This document shows, in pieces, positions 7,239-15,380 of a stretch of 64,000 nucleotides of DNA (within the stretch, counting starts at the first letter, position 1; the number at the start of each line of letters is the position of its first letter). A program made the position numbers and the translations under genes. The notes under the pieces were generated by a model. The model saw only the letters and a list, made by a program, of their open reading frames with translations, had not been told where the DNA came from and did not search any database. Origin of the DNA: Phoenicibacter congonensis (GTDB lineage: Bacteria; Actinomycetota; Coriobacteriia; Coriobacteriales; Eggerthellaceae); contig NZ_LT821227.1 of NCBI RefSeq assembly GCF_900169485.1, positions 806,001 through 870,000 of the forward strand, read 5' to 3'.

Positions 7239-8018
7239 ATGTTTTACATGAATTTCCGAGAAAAAGAGAATTTTTATAACAAAGACGTTGTTTTTGAAAA
7301 GCCAAATGCGATGAAATCGTTGTTGCACCCGGTGTCGCCAAACTGCAAAAAAGGGCCATATCGCTTGGCAGTGTTTGACATGGACAAAACAACAATCGAC
7401 ACTTCATCTCCAATGCTTCTCGTTAAAAAGTTGCTGTTGGAGCACCGTCTTTCGGTAGCCGACTCCGCCTACATCATTAAATGGGCGATGAGCTACAAGT
7501 TTCATTTACCAAGACAAAATAATCCAGTTCGCGAAAAGGTGTTCACTGCTTTTATGGGCAAAGACGCTTTGGAAGTGTCGGCTGACCTCCAAAAGTTTTC
7601 TGAAGAAAGAATTGTTCCTGAGGTGCGAAAAGATGCGGTTAATGCAATGATAAAACACCTTGACGACGGAATAGTGGTAATTCTTCTTTCGGCTTCATTT
7701 GATTGTGTGGTTGCTCGTTTGATGCAAGAAATCCCAGTTAACTTTGGAATAGCGACTCTCATGCGCATCACCGACGACGGGAAATTCACAAATGAGGTTC
7801 TGGGGACAGCTCCAGAAGCGGATGGTAAACCTGTAGCATTGCGAGAATTTGCTGATGCAGAGTTTGGTGCAGGCGAGTGGGTCGTTGAATATGCCTATGG
7901 GGATCACATGTCAGACGCTGGCATTTTAGGCATGGCAAAGCATCCTGTGGCAGTTTGTCCTGATAAGCAACTAAAAAAATATGCAAAATCAAAAGGCTGG
8001 AGAATCGCCAACTGGTAA
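7239..8018 (+). CDS. HAD-IB family phosphatase (SerB-like)
   Basis: 259 residues from ATG 7239, with GGAG (7231-7234) 4 bases upstream. HAD motif I is FDMDKT (nucleophile Asp47, acid/base Asp49), motif II is LLSASF (about 150), and motif IV is GDHMSDAGIL (about 222). A helical cap sits between motifs I and II, as in HAD-IB phosphoserine-phosphatase-like or lyso-phospholipid/PG-phosphate phosphatases. The N-terminal 40 residues before motif I are an extension. Substrate cannot be told; it stands alone on the plus strand, divergent from the envelope operon, so a phospholipid or phosphoserine role would both be plausible. Confidence 0.85.
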   Translation: MFYMNFREKENFYNKDVVFEKPNAMKSLLHPVSPNCKKGPYRLAVFDMDKTTIDTSSPMLLVKKLLLEHRLSVADSAYIIKWAMSYKFHLPRQNNPVREKVFTAFMGKDALEVSADLQKFSEERIVPEVRKDAVNAMIKHLDDGIVVILLSASFDCVVARLMQEIPVNFGIATLMRITDDGKFTNEVLGTAPEADGKPVALREFADAEFGAGEWVVEYAYGDHMSDAGILGMAKHPVAVCPDKQLKKYAKSKGWRIANW

Positions 8019-8366
8019 AAACTCTCTGTCTGCGTCATCATATACAAAATTAAACGTTGATTCTGGCACCGATTTCTCGACTCTCTTTAATAGAAATGAG
8101 CGTTTCTAAAAAGGGAAATGCCTAAGAATTATCTAAATCTGTAATTGTAATGCGAGAGTCTAGAACTCGGCGAATTACTTGTTTTAAAGAAATAATGGAA
8201 TTACACAATGAAAAAGCGTCAGAGAAAAGTTGGCTGAGCAATCAGATTCTGACGAAAAAGCGAGGAGCTGTGCCCTACACTTTCCGAGGTTTTGGCAGCT
8301 ATATAAGACCAGCATACTTCTCATTTTGGATAAGCTATTCTATTTCACGATCAAAAAGCGTAAGGA

Positions 8367-8466
8367 AAATGCATCTGAACTAGCATATTTGCTCGAACGA
8401 CACCTTCGTTGGCCTTCGTGGTGCAAAAGGGGCGTTCAGGGCTAAGATGCAGTTTCAGATGCATTT
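8367..8466. repeat. Long imperfect inverted repeat, possible structured RNA
   Basis: AAATGCATCTGAA (8367-8379) pairs with TTCAGATGCATTT (8454-8466). Inside and in register are GCAT 8383-8386 with ATGC 8447-8450, GAACG 8395-8399 with CGTTC 8433-8437, and CACC 8401-8404 with GGTG 8420-8423. All four helices are nested, giving one stem of about 100 bases. Confidence 0.55.
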
Positions 8467-8480
8467 GCAGCGGTAGTAAC

Positions 8481-8501
8481 AAATCGAGCTACGCTCGATT
8501 T
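8481..8501 (-). terminator. Terminator of tRNA-Ala
   Basis: AAATCGAGC pairs with GCTCGATTT around a 3-base loop, 8 bases past the tRNA-Ala 3' end on the minus strand, ending TTTGTT. The symmetric arms could also stop plus-strand transcription. Confidence 0.7.
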
Positions 8502-8508
8502 TAGGAAG

Positions 8509-8584
8509 TGGTGGAGATGATGGGGTTCGAACCCACGGCCCCCACGTTGCGAACGTGATGCTCTCCCAGCTGAGCTACATCCCC
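8509..8584 (-). tRNA. tRNA-Ala (anticodon CGC)
   Basis: 76 bases including encoded CCA. 5' GGGGATG pairs with CATCTCC. The anticodon stem TCACG/CGTGG closes a loop TTCGCAA, giving anticodon CGC (codon GCG). The D-arm GCTCAGCTGGGAGAGC and T-loop TTCGAAC are canonical. Confidence 0.96.
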
Positions 8585-8593
8585 ACGAATTAA

Positions 8594-8950
8594 CTATTTG
8601 ATTATAAGCTCATCTTCGATGTCATTGTCGGCAAATTCCGACTCGTCATATGGCTCTTTTTTTACCGCAAGCAAATCTTGATAGTTGTCAAACAGCGGCT
8701 CGCCATTTTGCGAAACTTTCACAACGCCAGTCAATATGTCGGCAAATTGAAACGACATTCTTGCTTTTGGAACGCGCTTTCTTTGAACCTCCAAAATGAA
8801 AAGTCGTGGGTGAACTTGGTAGACGATTCCGTTATTTGTGCTGATGCGTGACCTTCCGAGATCTTGTTCGACATGGACTTTTTCTCCAATGTGTTGCTCG
8901 AAAGTTTCTTTAATTTTTCCTATCAGCTGTGCTTGTTCTGTTAAATCCAT
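8594..8950 (-). CDS. veg: Veg family protein
   Basis: 118 residues from ATG 8950 (GGAG 6 bases upstream); the frame extends 10 codons further but without an SD. Sequence pattern matches the Veg/DUF1021 family: HIGEKVHVEQDLGRSR, then HPRLFILEV, then MSFQFADILTGVV. In Bacillus subtilis Veg is a small protein that promotes biofilm gene expression; its molecular activity in other phyla is not settled. This copy is longer than the ~86-residue Bacillus protein because of an acidic C-terminal tail. It is transcribed toward tRNA-Ala, whose -10 box overlaps the veg stop region. Confidence 0.85.
   Translation of the reverse strand: MDLTEQAQLIGKIKETFEQHIGEKVHVEQDLGRSRISTNNGIVYQVHPRLFILEVQRKRVPKARMSFQFADILTGVVKVSQNGEPLFDNYQDLLAVKKEPYDESEFADNDIEDELIIK
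8601..8606 (-). promoter_or_regulatory. Candidate -10 box for tRNA-Ala
   Basis: TATAAT on the minus strand inside the last codons of veg, 16 bases before the tRNA 5' end. Confidence 0.45.
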
Positions 8951-9022
8951 CAATGCTCCATAAACTTTTTTACCAAACAATAATTATATATGCCGTGTCA
9001 AGAACGCACACCCGCTCACAAC

Positions 9023-9052
9023 TTGTGAATTTGCAATTCAAACGCATAAAAT
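9023..9052 (+). promoter_or_regulatory. Promoter of rarA, apparently leaderless
   Basis: TTGTGA (9023-9028), an 18-base spacer and TAAAAT (9047-9052). The expected transcript start falls on or next to the A of ATG 9059, and there is no SD before that ATG. Confidence 0.6.
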
Positions 9053-9058
9053 TAGCTT

Positions 9059-10378
9059 ATGGACATTAACTCATTGTTTGACATGCTTGACGAAGAAAAA
9101 GCGGAAGAAAAGTCGCTTGAGTTTGCGCCGCTTGCTCGCCGAATGAGGCCGCAAACTCTCGATGAAATTGTTGGACAAGAGGGCGCAATTGGCGAAGGTT
9201 CCTGGCTTCGAACTGCAATTAAAGCTGATGCGCTGTCGTCCATTATTCTTTATGGTCCTGCTGGCACAGGAAAAACAACTATAGCAAACGTCATTGCAAA
9301 AATGACGAGTGCTCATTTTGATGAAGTTTCAGCAGTGTCAGGAACTGTTGCCGACTTGAGAAAAGTTATCGCTGAGGCAGATGCGCGGCTTAAGTCTAGT
9401 GGAATTAAAACCATTCTTTTTATCGATGAAATTCATCGTTTTTCTCGCTCTCAGCAAGACTGTCTTTTGCATGCAGTTGAAAATCGAACAGTAATCTTAA
9501 TTGGAGCTACGACTGAAAATCCCTATTTTGAAGTGAATACAGCGCTAATTAGCCGCTCAAGAGTAGTTTTGCTAGATTCTTTAACGCAAGATGACATTTG
9601 TAAGGTCATTGATAATGCTCTTCAGTCGGAGCGAGGCCTATATAACCAATTCACAATCACTAAAGATGCAAAATCAGAAATTGTTCGCATTTGTGGAGGC
9701 GACGCCAGATGCGCTCTTAACTCGCTCGAACTTGCTTCACAAATGGCATGGTCACACAATAGAGCAGAAATCAATGAACAAGATGTGCATGACGCTAGTC
9801 CAACAAGGTCTTTAGCCTATGACAAAAACAAAGACATGCACTACGACATAATCTCAGCTTTTATCAAGTCAATGAGAGGATCAGACCCAGACGCCGCTCT
9901 TTATTGGATGGCACGAATGCTAGAGGGTGGGGAAGATCCAAAGTTTATAGCACGTCGCATTTTTATTTGCGCTTCAGAAGATGTTGGAAACGCCGACCCT
10001 CGCGCTGTTCTCATTGCAGAGGCTGCGTTTAGGGCAACCGAGGTGATTGGCATGCCCGAATGTCAAATTAATCTTTCGCAGGCAGCAACCTATGTAGCAC
10101 TTGCTCCAAAGTCAAATGCTGCTGAGGCTAGCATTCAGCGCGCTATGTCTGAAGTTAAGAATGGTCCTGAAAGAGCAGTGCCAAATTATCTTCGTGATCG
10201 ACATCGTCCTGGTTCTAAAGATTATGGCGACTATCTTTATCCTCATGATTTTGGAGGCTGGGTTCGCCAGCAATATTTGCCAGACGGCATTGAAAATGGA
10301 GATATTTACAAGCCTGGAAAAGTTGGCTGGGAAGCAGACCGAACGCGTGCTCTTGAAGACATGCGAAACGACAATTAG
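9059..10378 (+). CDS. rarA: Replication-associated recombination protein A (RarA/MgsA AAA ATPase)
   Basis: 439 residues. AAA+ ATPase of the RarA/MgsA/WRNIP1 family, a clamp-loader-like protein acting at stalled forks with SSB. Opening motif PLARRMRPQTLDEIVGQ, Walker A GPAGTGKTT (about 64-72), Walker B ILFIDEIHRF (about 120) and sensor ATTENPYFEVN are all intact, and the C-terminal tetramerisation part (RDRHRPGSKDYGDYLYPHDFGGWV) is typical. Length matches the family. It has no SD; a -10 box ends 6 bases before the ATG, so the message is probably leaderless, as is common in actinobacteria. Confidence 0.95.
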   Translation: MDINSLFDMLDEEKAEEKSLEFAPLARRMRPQTLDEIVGQEGAIGEGSWLRTAIKADALSSIILYGPAGTGKTTIANVIAKMTSAHFDEVSAVSGTVADLRKVIAEADARLKSSGIKTILFIDEIHRFSRSQQDCLLHAVENRTVILIGATTENPYFEVNTALISRSRVVLLDSLTQDDICKVIDNALQSERGLYNQFTITKDAKSEIVRICGGDARCALNSLELASQMAWSHNRAEINEQDVHDASPTRSLAYDKNKDMHYDIISAFIKSMRGSDPDAALYWMARMLEGGEDPKFIARRIFICASEDVGNADPRAVLIAEAAFRATEVIGMPECQINLSQAATYVALAPKSNAAEASIQRAMSEVKNGPERAVPNYLRDRHRPGSKDYGDYLYPHDFGGWVRQQYLPDGIENGDIYKPGKVGWEADRTRALEDMRNDN

Positions 10379-10421
10379 GGTAGAATTAGTTAATTAAACT
10401 ATTCGTCAAAGGGGTTATGCT

Positions 10422-10940
10422 GTGGAGATAATAAATGACATTCTTCCCTGGCTCTATGCTGTTATTGCAATTGTTGTAATTTGGCTTGTTGTTGAGCTTG
10501 TTATTACTATTAGAAAATCTCGTCAAACAATTGAAGAAGTCCAAAAATCACTTGACAGTGCAGTCAAAGACATGAATGACATCACAAATGAACTCATGCC
10601 TGCGCTCAAAAAAGTTGACCCGCTCATGGACAGGGTGTCTTTATCGGTTGATGCTTTGAACATGGAGATTTTGCGTGTCGACGACATTGTTACAGATGTC
10701 AAAACAATGACAGAAGTTGCCGCTAAAGCAACACAATCGATTGACACAGTAACCTCTGCTCCAGTTGAATTTGTGTCAAGTGTGGCTGACAAAGTTCGCC
10801 GCCGTTTTGGGCCTAAGCCCGCGAGCAAAGAATCTCTAAACATCGGTGCTGCTAGAGCAGAGAACACCGAAGAAAATGCTTTCAAAGGTCTTGTCGATGC
10901 GCTCGATGATGCAGTTGATTCTGTGAAGACAAACAATTAA
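10422..10940 (+). CDS. DUF948 domain-containing membrane protein
   Basis: 172 residues from GTG 10422, with AAAGGGG 8 bases upstream. One N-terminal membrane helix (about 9-28) is followed by a long helical region (about 32-120) rich in Asp/Val/Met heptads and a charged tail. This matches DUF948 proteins (YtxG-like), which are membrane-anchored coiled-coil proteins of unknown activity linked to general stress in Bacillus. It lies 43 bases after rarA and 23 before pyrH, so it may belong to the pyrH operon. Confidence 0.75.
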   Translation: MEIINDILPWLYAVIAIVVIWLVVELVITIRKSRQTIEEVQKSLDSAVKDMNDITNELMPALKKVDPLMDRVSLSVDALNMEILRVDDIVTDVKTMTEVAAKATQSIDTVTSAPVEFVSSVADKVRRRFGPKPASKESLNIGAARAENTEENAFKGLVDALDDAVDSVKTNN

Positions 10941-10963
10941 CGGCTCAATTAAATAGGAGAGAA

Positions 10964-11683
10964 ATGTCTGATTACAAATACAAGCGTGTGCTTTTAAAAC
11001 TATCTGGTGAAGCGCTAGCAGGCGATCAGGGCTTTGGCATTGATCCAAAGGTTGTTCGTGAAATCACTGAGCAAATATCTGAAATTGCAAAAGATGACAT
11101 TGAAATTGCAATTGTTATTGGTGGCGGAAACTTTTTCCGCGGATTAGCAGGTTCTTCTGAGGGAATGGATCGCGCGCAAGCCGACTACATTGGAATGCTT
11201 GCAACAGTCATGAACGCGCTTGCTCTTCAAGACGCATTCGAGCAATCAGGAATATATTCGCGTGTTCAAAGTGCAATCACAATGCAGGAAGTCGCAGAAC
11301 CATACATTCGCCGTCGTGCCGACAGACATTTGCAAAAGGGAAGAGTTGTGATTTTGGCAGCTGGCACAGGCAACCCCTACATGACCACTGACACAACAGC
11401 AGCACTTCGTGCATGCGAACTCGAGGTCGATTGTCTCATGAAGGCAACAAAAGTAGATGGGGTTTATGATGAGGATCCAAAAATCCACCCAGATGCGAAG
11501 CGGTTCGATCACATTTCCTACCTTGAAGTAATCAATCGTCATCTTCACGTTATGGACACAACAGCAATTTCTCTTTGCATGGACAACAACATTCCTATGA
11601 TTGTTTTTAATCTTGGAGTAAAAGGAAACATTAAACGCGCTTTGCAAGGCGAAGACGTTGGGACTGTAATCACAGCTGAATAA
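10964..11683 (+). CDS. pyrH: UMP kinase
   Basis: 239 residues; SD TAGGAGAG upstream of ATG 10964. Amino-acid-kinase-fold enzyme phosphorylating UMP to UDP in pyrimidine synthesis. KLSGEAL at the N-terminus, [11 protein letters not shown] (about 49-59), the uridylate-binding [20 protein letters not shown]-like region (here [17 protein letters not shown]) and [17 protein letters not shown] (about 128) are all present. It opens the classical pyrH-frr-uppS-cdsA-dxr block. Confidence 0.97.
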   Translation: MSDYKYKRVLLKLSGEALAGDQGFGIDPKVVREITEQISEIAKDDIEIAIVIGGGNFFRGLAGSSEGMDRAQADYIGMLATVMNALALQDAFEQSGIYSRVQSAITMQEVAEPYIRRRADRHLQKGRVVILAAGTGNPYMTTDTTAALRACELEVDCLMKATKVDGVYDEDPKIHPDAKRFDHISYLEVINRHLHVMDTTAISLCMDNNIPMIVFNLGVKGNIKRALQGEDVGTVITAE

Positions 11684-11722
11684 TCATTTGACCCCGATTT
11701 ATAAAACAGGAGAATTTAAATC

Positions 11723-12286
11723 ATGGCAACTGTTGAAGAAACAAAAGCAAAAGCAAAAGAGAAAATGGAGAGGGCGCTAGAGGCTCTTCATTCTAATTTT
11801 GCGAGTGTTCGCACAGGACGCGCAAACCCTATGGTTCTTGACCGCGTGTTAGTTGATTACTACGGAACTAAAACACCCGTAAACCAAATGGCGGCAATAA
11901 AAACACCTGATGCTCACCTTTTGGTAATTGAGCCCTATGACAAATCATCGCTAAAGGCTATTGAAAATGCTATCAATGAGTCAGACTTAGGGATCAGCCC
12001 TAACTCTGATGGTCAAGTGCTTCGTCTTCCTTTCCCAACTCCAACTGAGGAAAGAAGAAAAGAACTCACAAAACAATGCAAGTCATTAGCTGAGGAAGCA
12101 AAAGTGGCCGTGCGAAATGCAAGACGAGATGCTAACAATGCGCTTGATAAGATGAAAAAGGATGAAGGATTACCAGAGGATGAAGTAAAGCACGAGCAAA
12201 ACAACATCCAGAAGTTAACTGATGACTTTATTTCTCAAATTGACAGCGCTCTTGCAACCAAAGATAAAGAATTGATGGAAATTTAA
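11723..12286 (+). CDS. frr: Ribosome recycling factor
   Basis: 187 residues, the standard RRF length; SD ACAGGAG upstream of ATG 11723. RRF splits post-termination ribosomes with EF-G. The N-terminal helix (KMERALEALHSNFASVRTGRANP), the PYDKSSLKAIENAI turn, and LPFPTPTEERRKELTKQ are diagnostic. Sits between pyrH and uppS. Confidence 0.97.
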   Translation: MATVEETKAKAKEKMERALEALHSNFASVRTGRANPMVLDRVLVDYYGTKTPVNQMAAIKTPDAHLLVIEPYDKSSLKAIENAINESDLGISPNSDGQVLRLPFPTPTEERRKELTKQCKSLAEEAKVAVRNARRDANNALDKMKKDEGLPEDEVKHEQNNIQKLTDDFISQIDSALATKDKELMEI

Positions 12287-12294
12287 GCATTGTT

Positions 12295-13059
12295 TTGAGA
12301 CGAGAGTTTTCATACATATTCCCTGATGTGCCAGAAGACATCGATGTATCACAGTTTGACGAGCAGAAGGTGCCGCGTCATGTTGGCGTCATTATGGATG
12401 GAAATGGAAGATGGGCAAAAAAGCGTGCGTTAAACAGGCTCTATGGTCACAAAGCTGGAATTGAAGCAGTTCGAGAACTCATTCGCACTTCTTCTGACAT
12501 CGGGGTCGATTTTCTTACAATTTATTCTTTTTCAACTGAGAACTGGAAGAGAAGCAGTGAGGAAGTTTCAGGCTTGATGAATCTCTTTGCAAAAACTATG
12601 CTTGCCGAAGTTGATGGTTTGCATGAAGAAAATGTTCGCGTGAAAACTATTGGAAACTCACGCGCTTTGCCTAAAGACACCCGCGATGCTTTTGACGATG
12701 CAATTGAAAAAACGAAGGATAACACTGGTTTAACTCTGGTTGTGGCTGTTAACTATGGCGGTCGTGATGAGATAATGCACGCCGTGAACAAATGTGTAAA
12801 AGATGCACTGGACTCTCGACGCTCTTCAGTGGATGAAAACGCTTTTAAAAATTGCCTCTACACTGCTGGCATGCCTGATCCAGAACTCATCATTAGAACA
12901 TCTGGTGAAATGAGAGTTTCAAATTTCTTGTTGTGGCAACTTGCCTACAGCGAATTTGTGGTGACTGACTGTTTGTGGCCCGACTTTGACAGATATGAAT
13001 ATCTTCGTTGTTTATTAACATACATGTCTCGTGACAGACGTTTTGGGAATGCAAAATAA
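12295..13059 (+). CDS. uppS: Undecaprenyl diphosphate synthase (cis-prenyltransferase)
   Basis: 254 residues from TTG 12295, 8 bases after frr; no clear SD, so the start is tentative (a GTG lies in frame 11 codons later). Makes C55 undecaprenyl diphosphate for cell-wall lipid carriers. The catalytic motif VIMDGNGRWAKKR, the YSFSTENWKRS segment and the C-terminal RTSGEMRVSNFLLWQ-AYSEF signature are intact. Its stop codon TAA overlaps an ATG (TAATG) that opens a 13-codon frame out of phase with cdsA. Confidence 0.95.
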   Translation: MRREFSYIFPDVPEDIDVSQFDEQKVPRHVGVIMDGNGRWAKKRALNRLYGHKAGIEAVRELIRTSSDIGVDFLTIYSFSTENWKRSSEEVSGLMNLFAKTMLAEVDGLHEENVRVKTIGNSRALPKDTRDAFDDAIEKTKDNTGLTLVVAVNYGGRDEIMHAVNKCVKDALDSRRSSVDENAFKNCLYTAGMPDPELIIRTSGEMRVSNFLLWQLAYSEFVVTDCLWPDFDRYEYLRCLLTYMSRDRRFGNAK

Positions 13060-13065
13060 TGGCTG

Positions 13066-14106
13066 GTGTTTCCCATGACAACAATCGACGGAGCAAATAA
13101 CAAAAGCAAAAGCGCGATGGTTGAAGAGCAACAAAATGCTCGCGCTCGGATGAAAGAGCAAGCTTCTTTAGTTTATTCGACAATGAAAGAAACTGGCAAC
13201 GAGCCTTTGAACTATGTAATGCCTCAGCCTGGTCACGAATTTGGAATTGCCGATAGAATTGGGAAAGCGATTCCTGAGCCTTTAAGGAACCTAAGTTCTT
13301 TTTGGACACGCTTTTTTGTCGGGGCGATATATCTAACACTTGTTCTTGTTTGTTTCTATTTTGGGAACTTTCCAACTATGTTAGTTTTGTCACTCATTGC
13401 TGCAATTACTTCGCAAGAGTTCTATTACATGGTCAGAAGCGAGGCGCGACTTCCTAATGAGTTGATAGGTCTAGTTGGGGCTGTTGCCTATGTCCCAGCA
13501 ATGAATTATTTTGGTCTTCGCGGGTGCGCTTGCGTGACGCTTCTTATGCTGCTAGCACTTCTCGTTTGGTATGTTTTTTGGAATAAAGCTAAAATTTCTG
13601 ATGTAGGCGTGAGCCTGTTTGGCGCTGTTTACACTGGAGGATGCTTGTCGGGATTTATGTATATCTCGGCTTGCATTGAACCACCCTATGATTCGTGGGC
13701 GTTGATTTTGATTTTCGTTAGCGTTTGCGCTAATGATTCTTTTGCCTATTTAGTCGGGCGTGCTATTGGAAAACACAAGTTAGCACCAAGAACATCTCCT
13801 AATAAAACTTGGGAAGGTTTCATTGCTGGCATCATTGGATGCACTGCGTTTTGGTCAATTTTTGCAATTATGCCTGGCGTTGAATTGCCGATCGGAATTG
13901 CAATTCTTTTCGGTGTGATTTCAGCACTCTTGCAAGTTTTGGGAGATTTGGCCGAAAGCAGAATTAAGAGAAACGCTGGATTCAAAGATTCAGGTTGGAT
14001 TATGCCAGGTCACGGAGGTCTCCTTGACAGATGCGATTCTTTGTTTTTAGCTAGTGTCTCATCTGTAATCATGTTTTTATTGGCGGGAGTGATTCCTCTT
14101 GGCTAG
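13066..14106 (+). CDS. cdsA: Phosphatidate cytidylyltransferase (CDP-diglyceride synthase)
   Basis: 346 residues from GTG 13066 (ATG 13075 is the alternative; SD weak for both). Converts phosphatidate and CTP to CDP-diacylglycerol at the membrane. The C-terminal half has the family signatures SPNKTWEGFIAG and the RNAGFKDSGWIMPGHGG...D active-site region, with several membrane helices from about residue 85 onward. The first ~85 residues are a hydrophilic, cytoplasmic extension not part of the catalytic core. Overlaps dxr by 8 bases. Confidence 0.93.
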   Translation: MFPMTTIDGANNKSKSAMVEEQQNARARMKEQASLVYSTMKETGNEPLNYVMPQPGHEFGIADRIGKAIPEPLRNLSSFWTRFFVGAIYLTLVLVCFYFGNFPTMLVLSLIAAITSQEFYYMVRSEARLPNELIGLVGAVAYVPAMNYFGLRGCACVTLLMLLALLVWYVFWNKAKISDVGVSLFGAVYTGGCLSGFMYISACIEPPYDSWALILIFVSVCANDSFAYLVGRAIGKHKLAPRTSPNKTWEGFIAGIIGCTAFWSIFAIMPGVELPIGIAILFGVISALLQVLGDLAESRIKRNAGFKDSGWIMPGHGGLLDRCDSLFLASVSSVIMFLLAGVIPLG

Positions 14107-15193
14107 CAAAAAACGCGTTTTGATTCTTGGTGCAACTGGATCAATTGGCACACAAACGATTGATGTTTGCAACCATTTAAAAGATGAATTTGAAATTTGC
14201 GGAATGACCGCACATTCCAATGAATCGAAGCTTTTGCAACTTGCTCACGACAACAATGTTTCAAACACAACTTGTGATGTTGACTCACTTGTTTCTTTTA
14301 TTGATTATTGTGAACCTGACATTGTTGTCAATTCTTTAGTTGGCGCTTGTGGAGTTGAATGTAGCTACCACACGCTAACAACAACTGCCCGTTTGGCTCT
14401 GGCAAACAAAGAATCACTTGTAGTTGCAGGCGATTTGCTAATGCCTCTTGCGCAAGATGATGGTAAGTTAACTCCGATTGACTCTGAACACGGTGCAATT
14501 TATCAGTGCTTGATAGGAGAGAGCAATTCATTTGTTTCAAAGCTTTGGATAACTTGTTCTGGCGGTCCCTTCCTTGGGAAAACTAAAGATGAACTCGCAA
14601 AAGTGAAAGCAGGTGATGCGTTGAAGCACCCAACGTGGAACATGGGTGCAAAAATCACAATTGACTCAGCGACCTTAATGAACAAAGGTCTTGAGGTAAT
14701 TGAAGCGCATCATTTGTTTAATTGCAGCTTCGACAAAATTAAAGTTGTCATTCATCCTCAAAGCGTCATTCATTCCATGGTGGAGTTCATAGATGGCTCT
14801 GTTAAAGCACATTTGGGCACTACCGACATGCGAATTCCAATTGAATATGCGCTAACCCATCCGAGGAGGCGCACTTCTCCTGTTGAGCCGCTTGATTTCA
14901 CTCGACTAGGATCAATTAGTTTCGATTCTCCGGACTATGAAACATTTGGATGCCTAAAAATTGCATATGAAGCGGGCAGTGCTGGAGGCATTTTGCCTTG
15001 TGTTATGAATGCGGCTAACGAAGTTGCTAACGCTGCGTTTCGAGATGGAAAATGCAGATTTATCGACATCGAAGAGTGCGTGCGTTTTGCTATTAGTGAA
15101 ATTAAAAATGAAAATGCAGTTTCGTTGGAGCAACTAAAGATTGCTGACTCAAAAGCTAGAACTCTTGCTGCTGATTTTTTAAAACTTAAATAA
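14099..15193 (+). CDS. dxr: 1-deoxy-D-xylulose 5-phosphate reductoisomerase
   Basis: 364 residues from TTG 14099, with GGGAG about 10 bases upstream inside cdsA. Second enzyme of the MEP isoprenoid pathway (DXP to MEP, NADPH- and metal-dependent). GATGSIGTQT Rossmann start, ALANKESLVVAGDLL (about 100), the metal-binding IDSEHGAI (about 126), and SGGPF and NMGAKITIDSATLMNKGLE are intact. Slightly shorter than the usual 380-400. In many genomes rseP and ispG follow directly; here they resume 9.6 kb later. Confidence 0.96.
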   Translation: MASKKRVLILGATGSIGTQTIDVCNHLKDEFEICGMTAHSNESKLLQLAHDNNVSNTTCDVDSLVSFIDYCEPDIVVNSLVGACGVECSYHTLTTTARLALANKESLVVAGDLLMPLAQDDGKLTPIDSEHGAIYQCLIGESNSFVSKLWITCSGGPFLGKTKDELAKVKAGDALKHPTWNMGAKITIDSATLMNKGLEVIEAHHLFNCSFDKIKVVIHPQSVIHSMVEFIDGSVKAHLGTTDMRIPIEYALTHPRRRTSPVEPLDFTRLGSISFDSPDYETFGCLKIAYEAGSAGGILPCVMNAANEVANAAFRDGKCRFIDIEECVRFAISEIKNENAVSLEQLKIADSKARTLAADFLKLK

Positions 15194-15220
15194 ACACATT
15201 CTTTAATCAAAAAAATCTAT

Positions 15221-15236
15221 TTATTACACGTAATAA
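15221..15236. repeat. Inverted repeat upstream of dnaK
   Basis: TTATTAC and GTAATAA are perfect 7-base arms separated by AC, between dxr and the dnaK promoter. No T-run, so it is not a good terminator; an operator is possible. Confidence 0.35.
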
Positions 15237-15286
15237 TTATGTGTGCTACTCCTTTTAGAGTATCTAAGTATATTTTTAGTAAAAGA

Positions 15287-15316
15287 CTTGACAGACACAC
15301 ACTCACATTTTATTAT
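15287..15316 (+). promoter_or_regulatory. dnaK promoter overlapped by a HAIR-like (HspR) site
   Basis: TTGACA (15288-15293), 17-base spacer and TATTAT (15311-15316) form a strong promoter 65 bases before dnaK. CTTGACA-N7-ACTCACA (15287-15307) matches 10 of 14 positions of the actinobacterial HAIR consensus CTTGAGT-N7-ACTCAAG. With hspR third in the operon, this suggests autorepression with DnaK as co-repressor (established for Streptomyces). Confidence 0.65.
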
Positions 15317-15380
15317 GAAGATGTTTTAAAAAGGTTGCGCAGATTAGGCAACTAAAAAAATTGAAAGTGAGGAAAACAAA

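Larger units (their letters stand above)
8019..8508. other. 490-base gene-poor stretch with a large imperfect hairpin
   Basis: Two short frames (8150-8383 and 8230-8445) exist, but they lack an SD and any recognisable product. A 13-bp inverted repeat (8367-8379 with 8454-8466) encloses further nested short complementarities. A second, weaker pair CGTCAGA/TCTGACG lies in about 8217-8258. No mobile-element signature was found. Confidence 0.55.

Noticed and set aside
8150-8445. Two overlapping short frames of 71-77 codons
   Set aside because: No SD, no recognisable domain, located over a strong inverted repeat; treated as non-coding.
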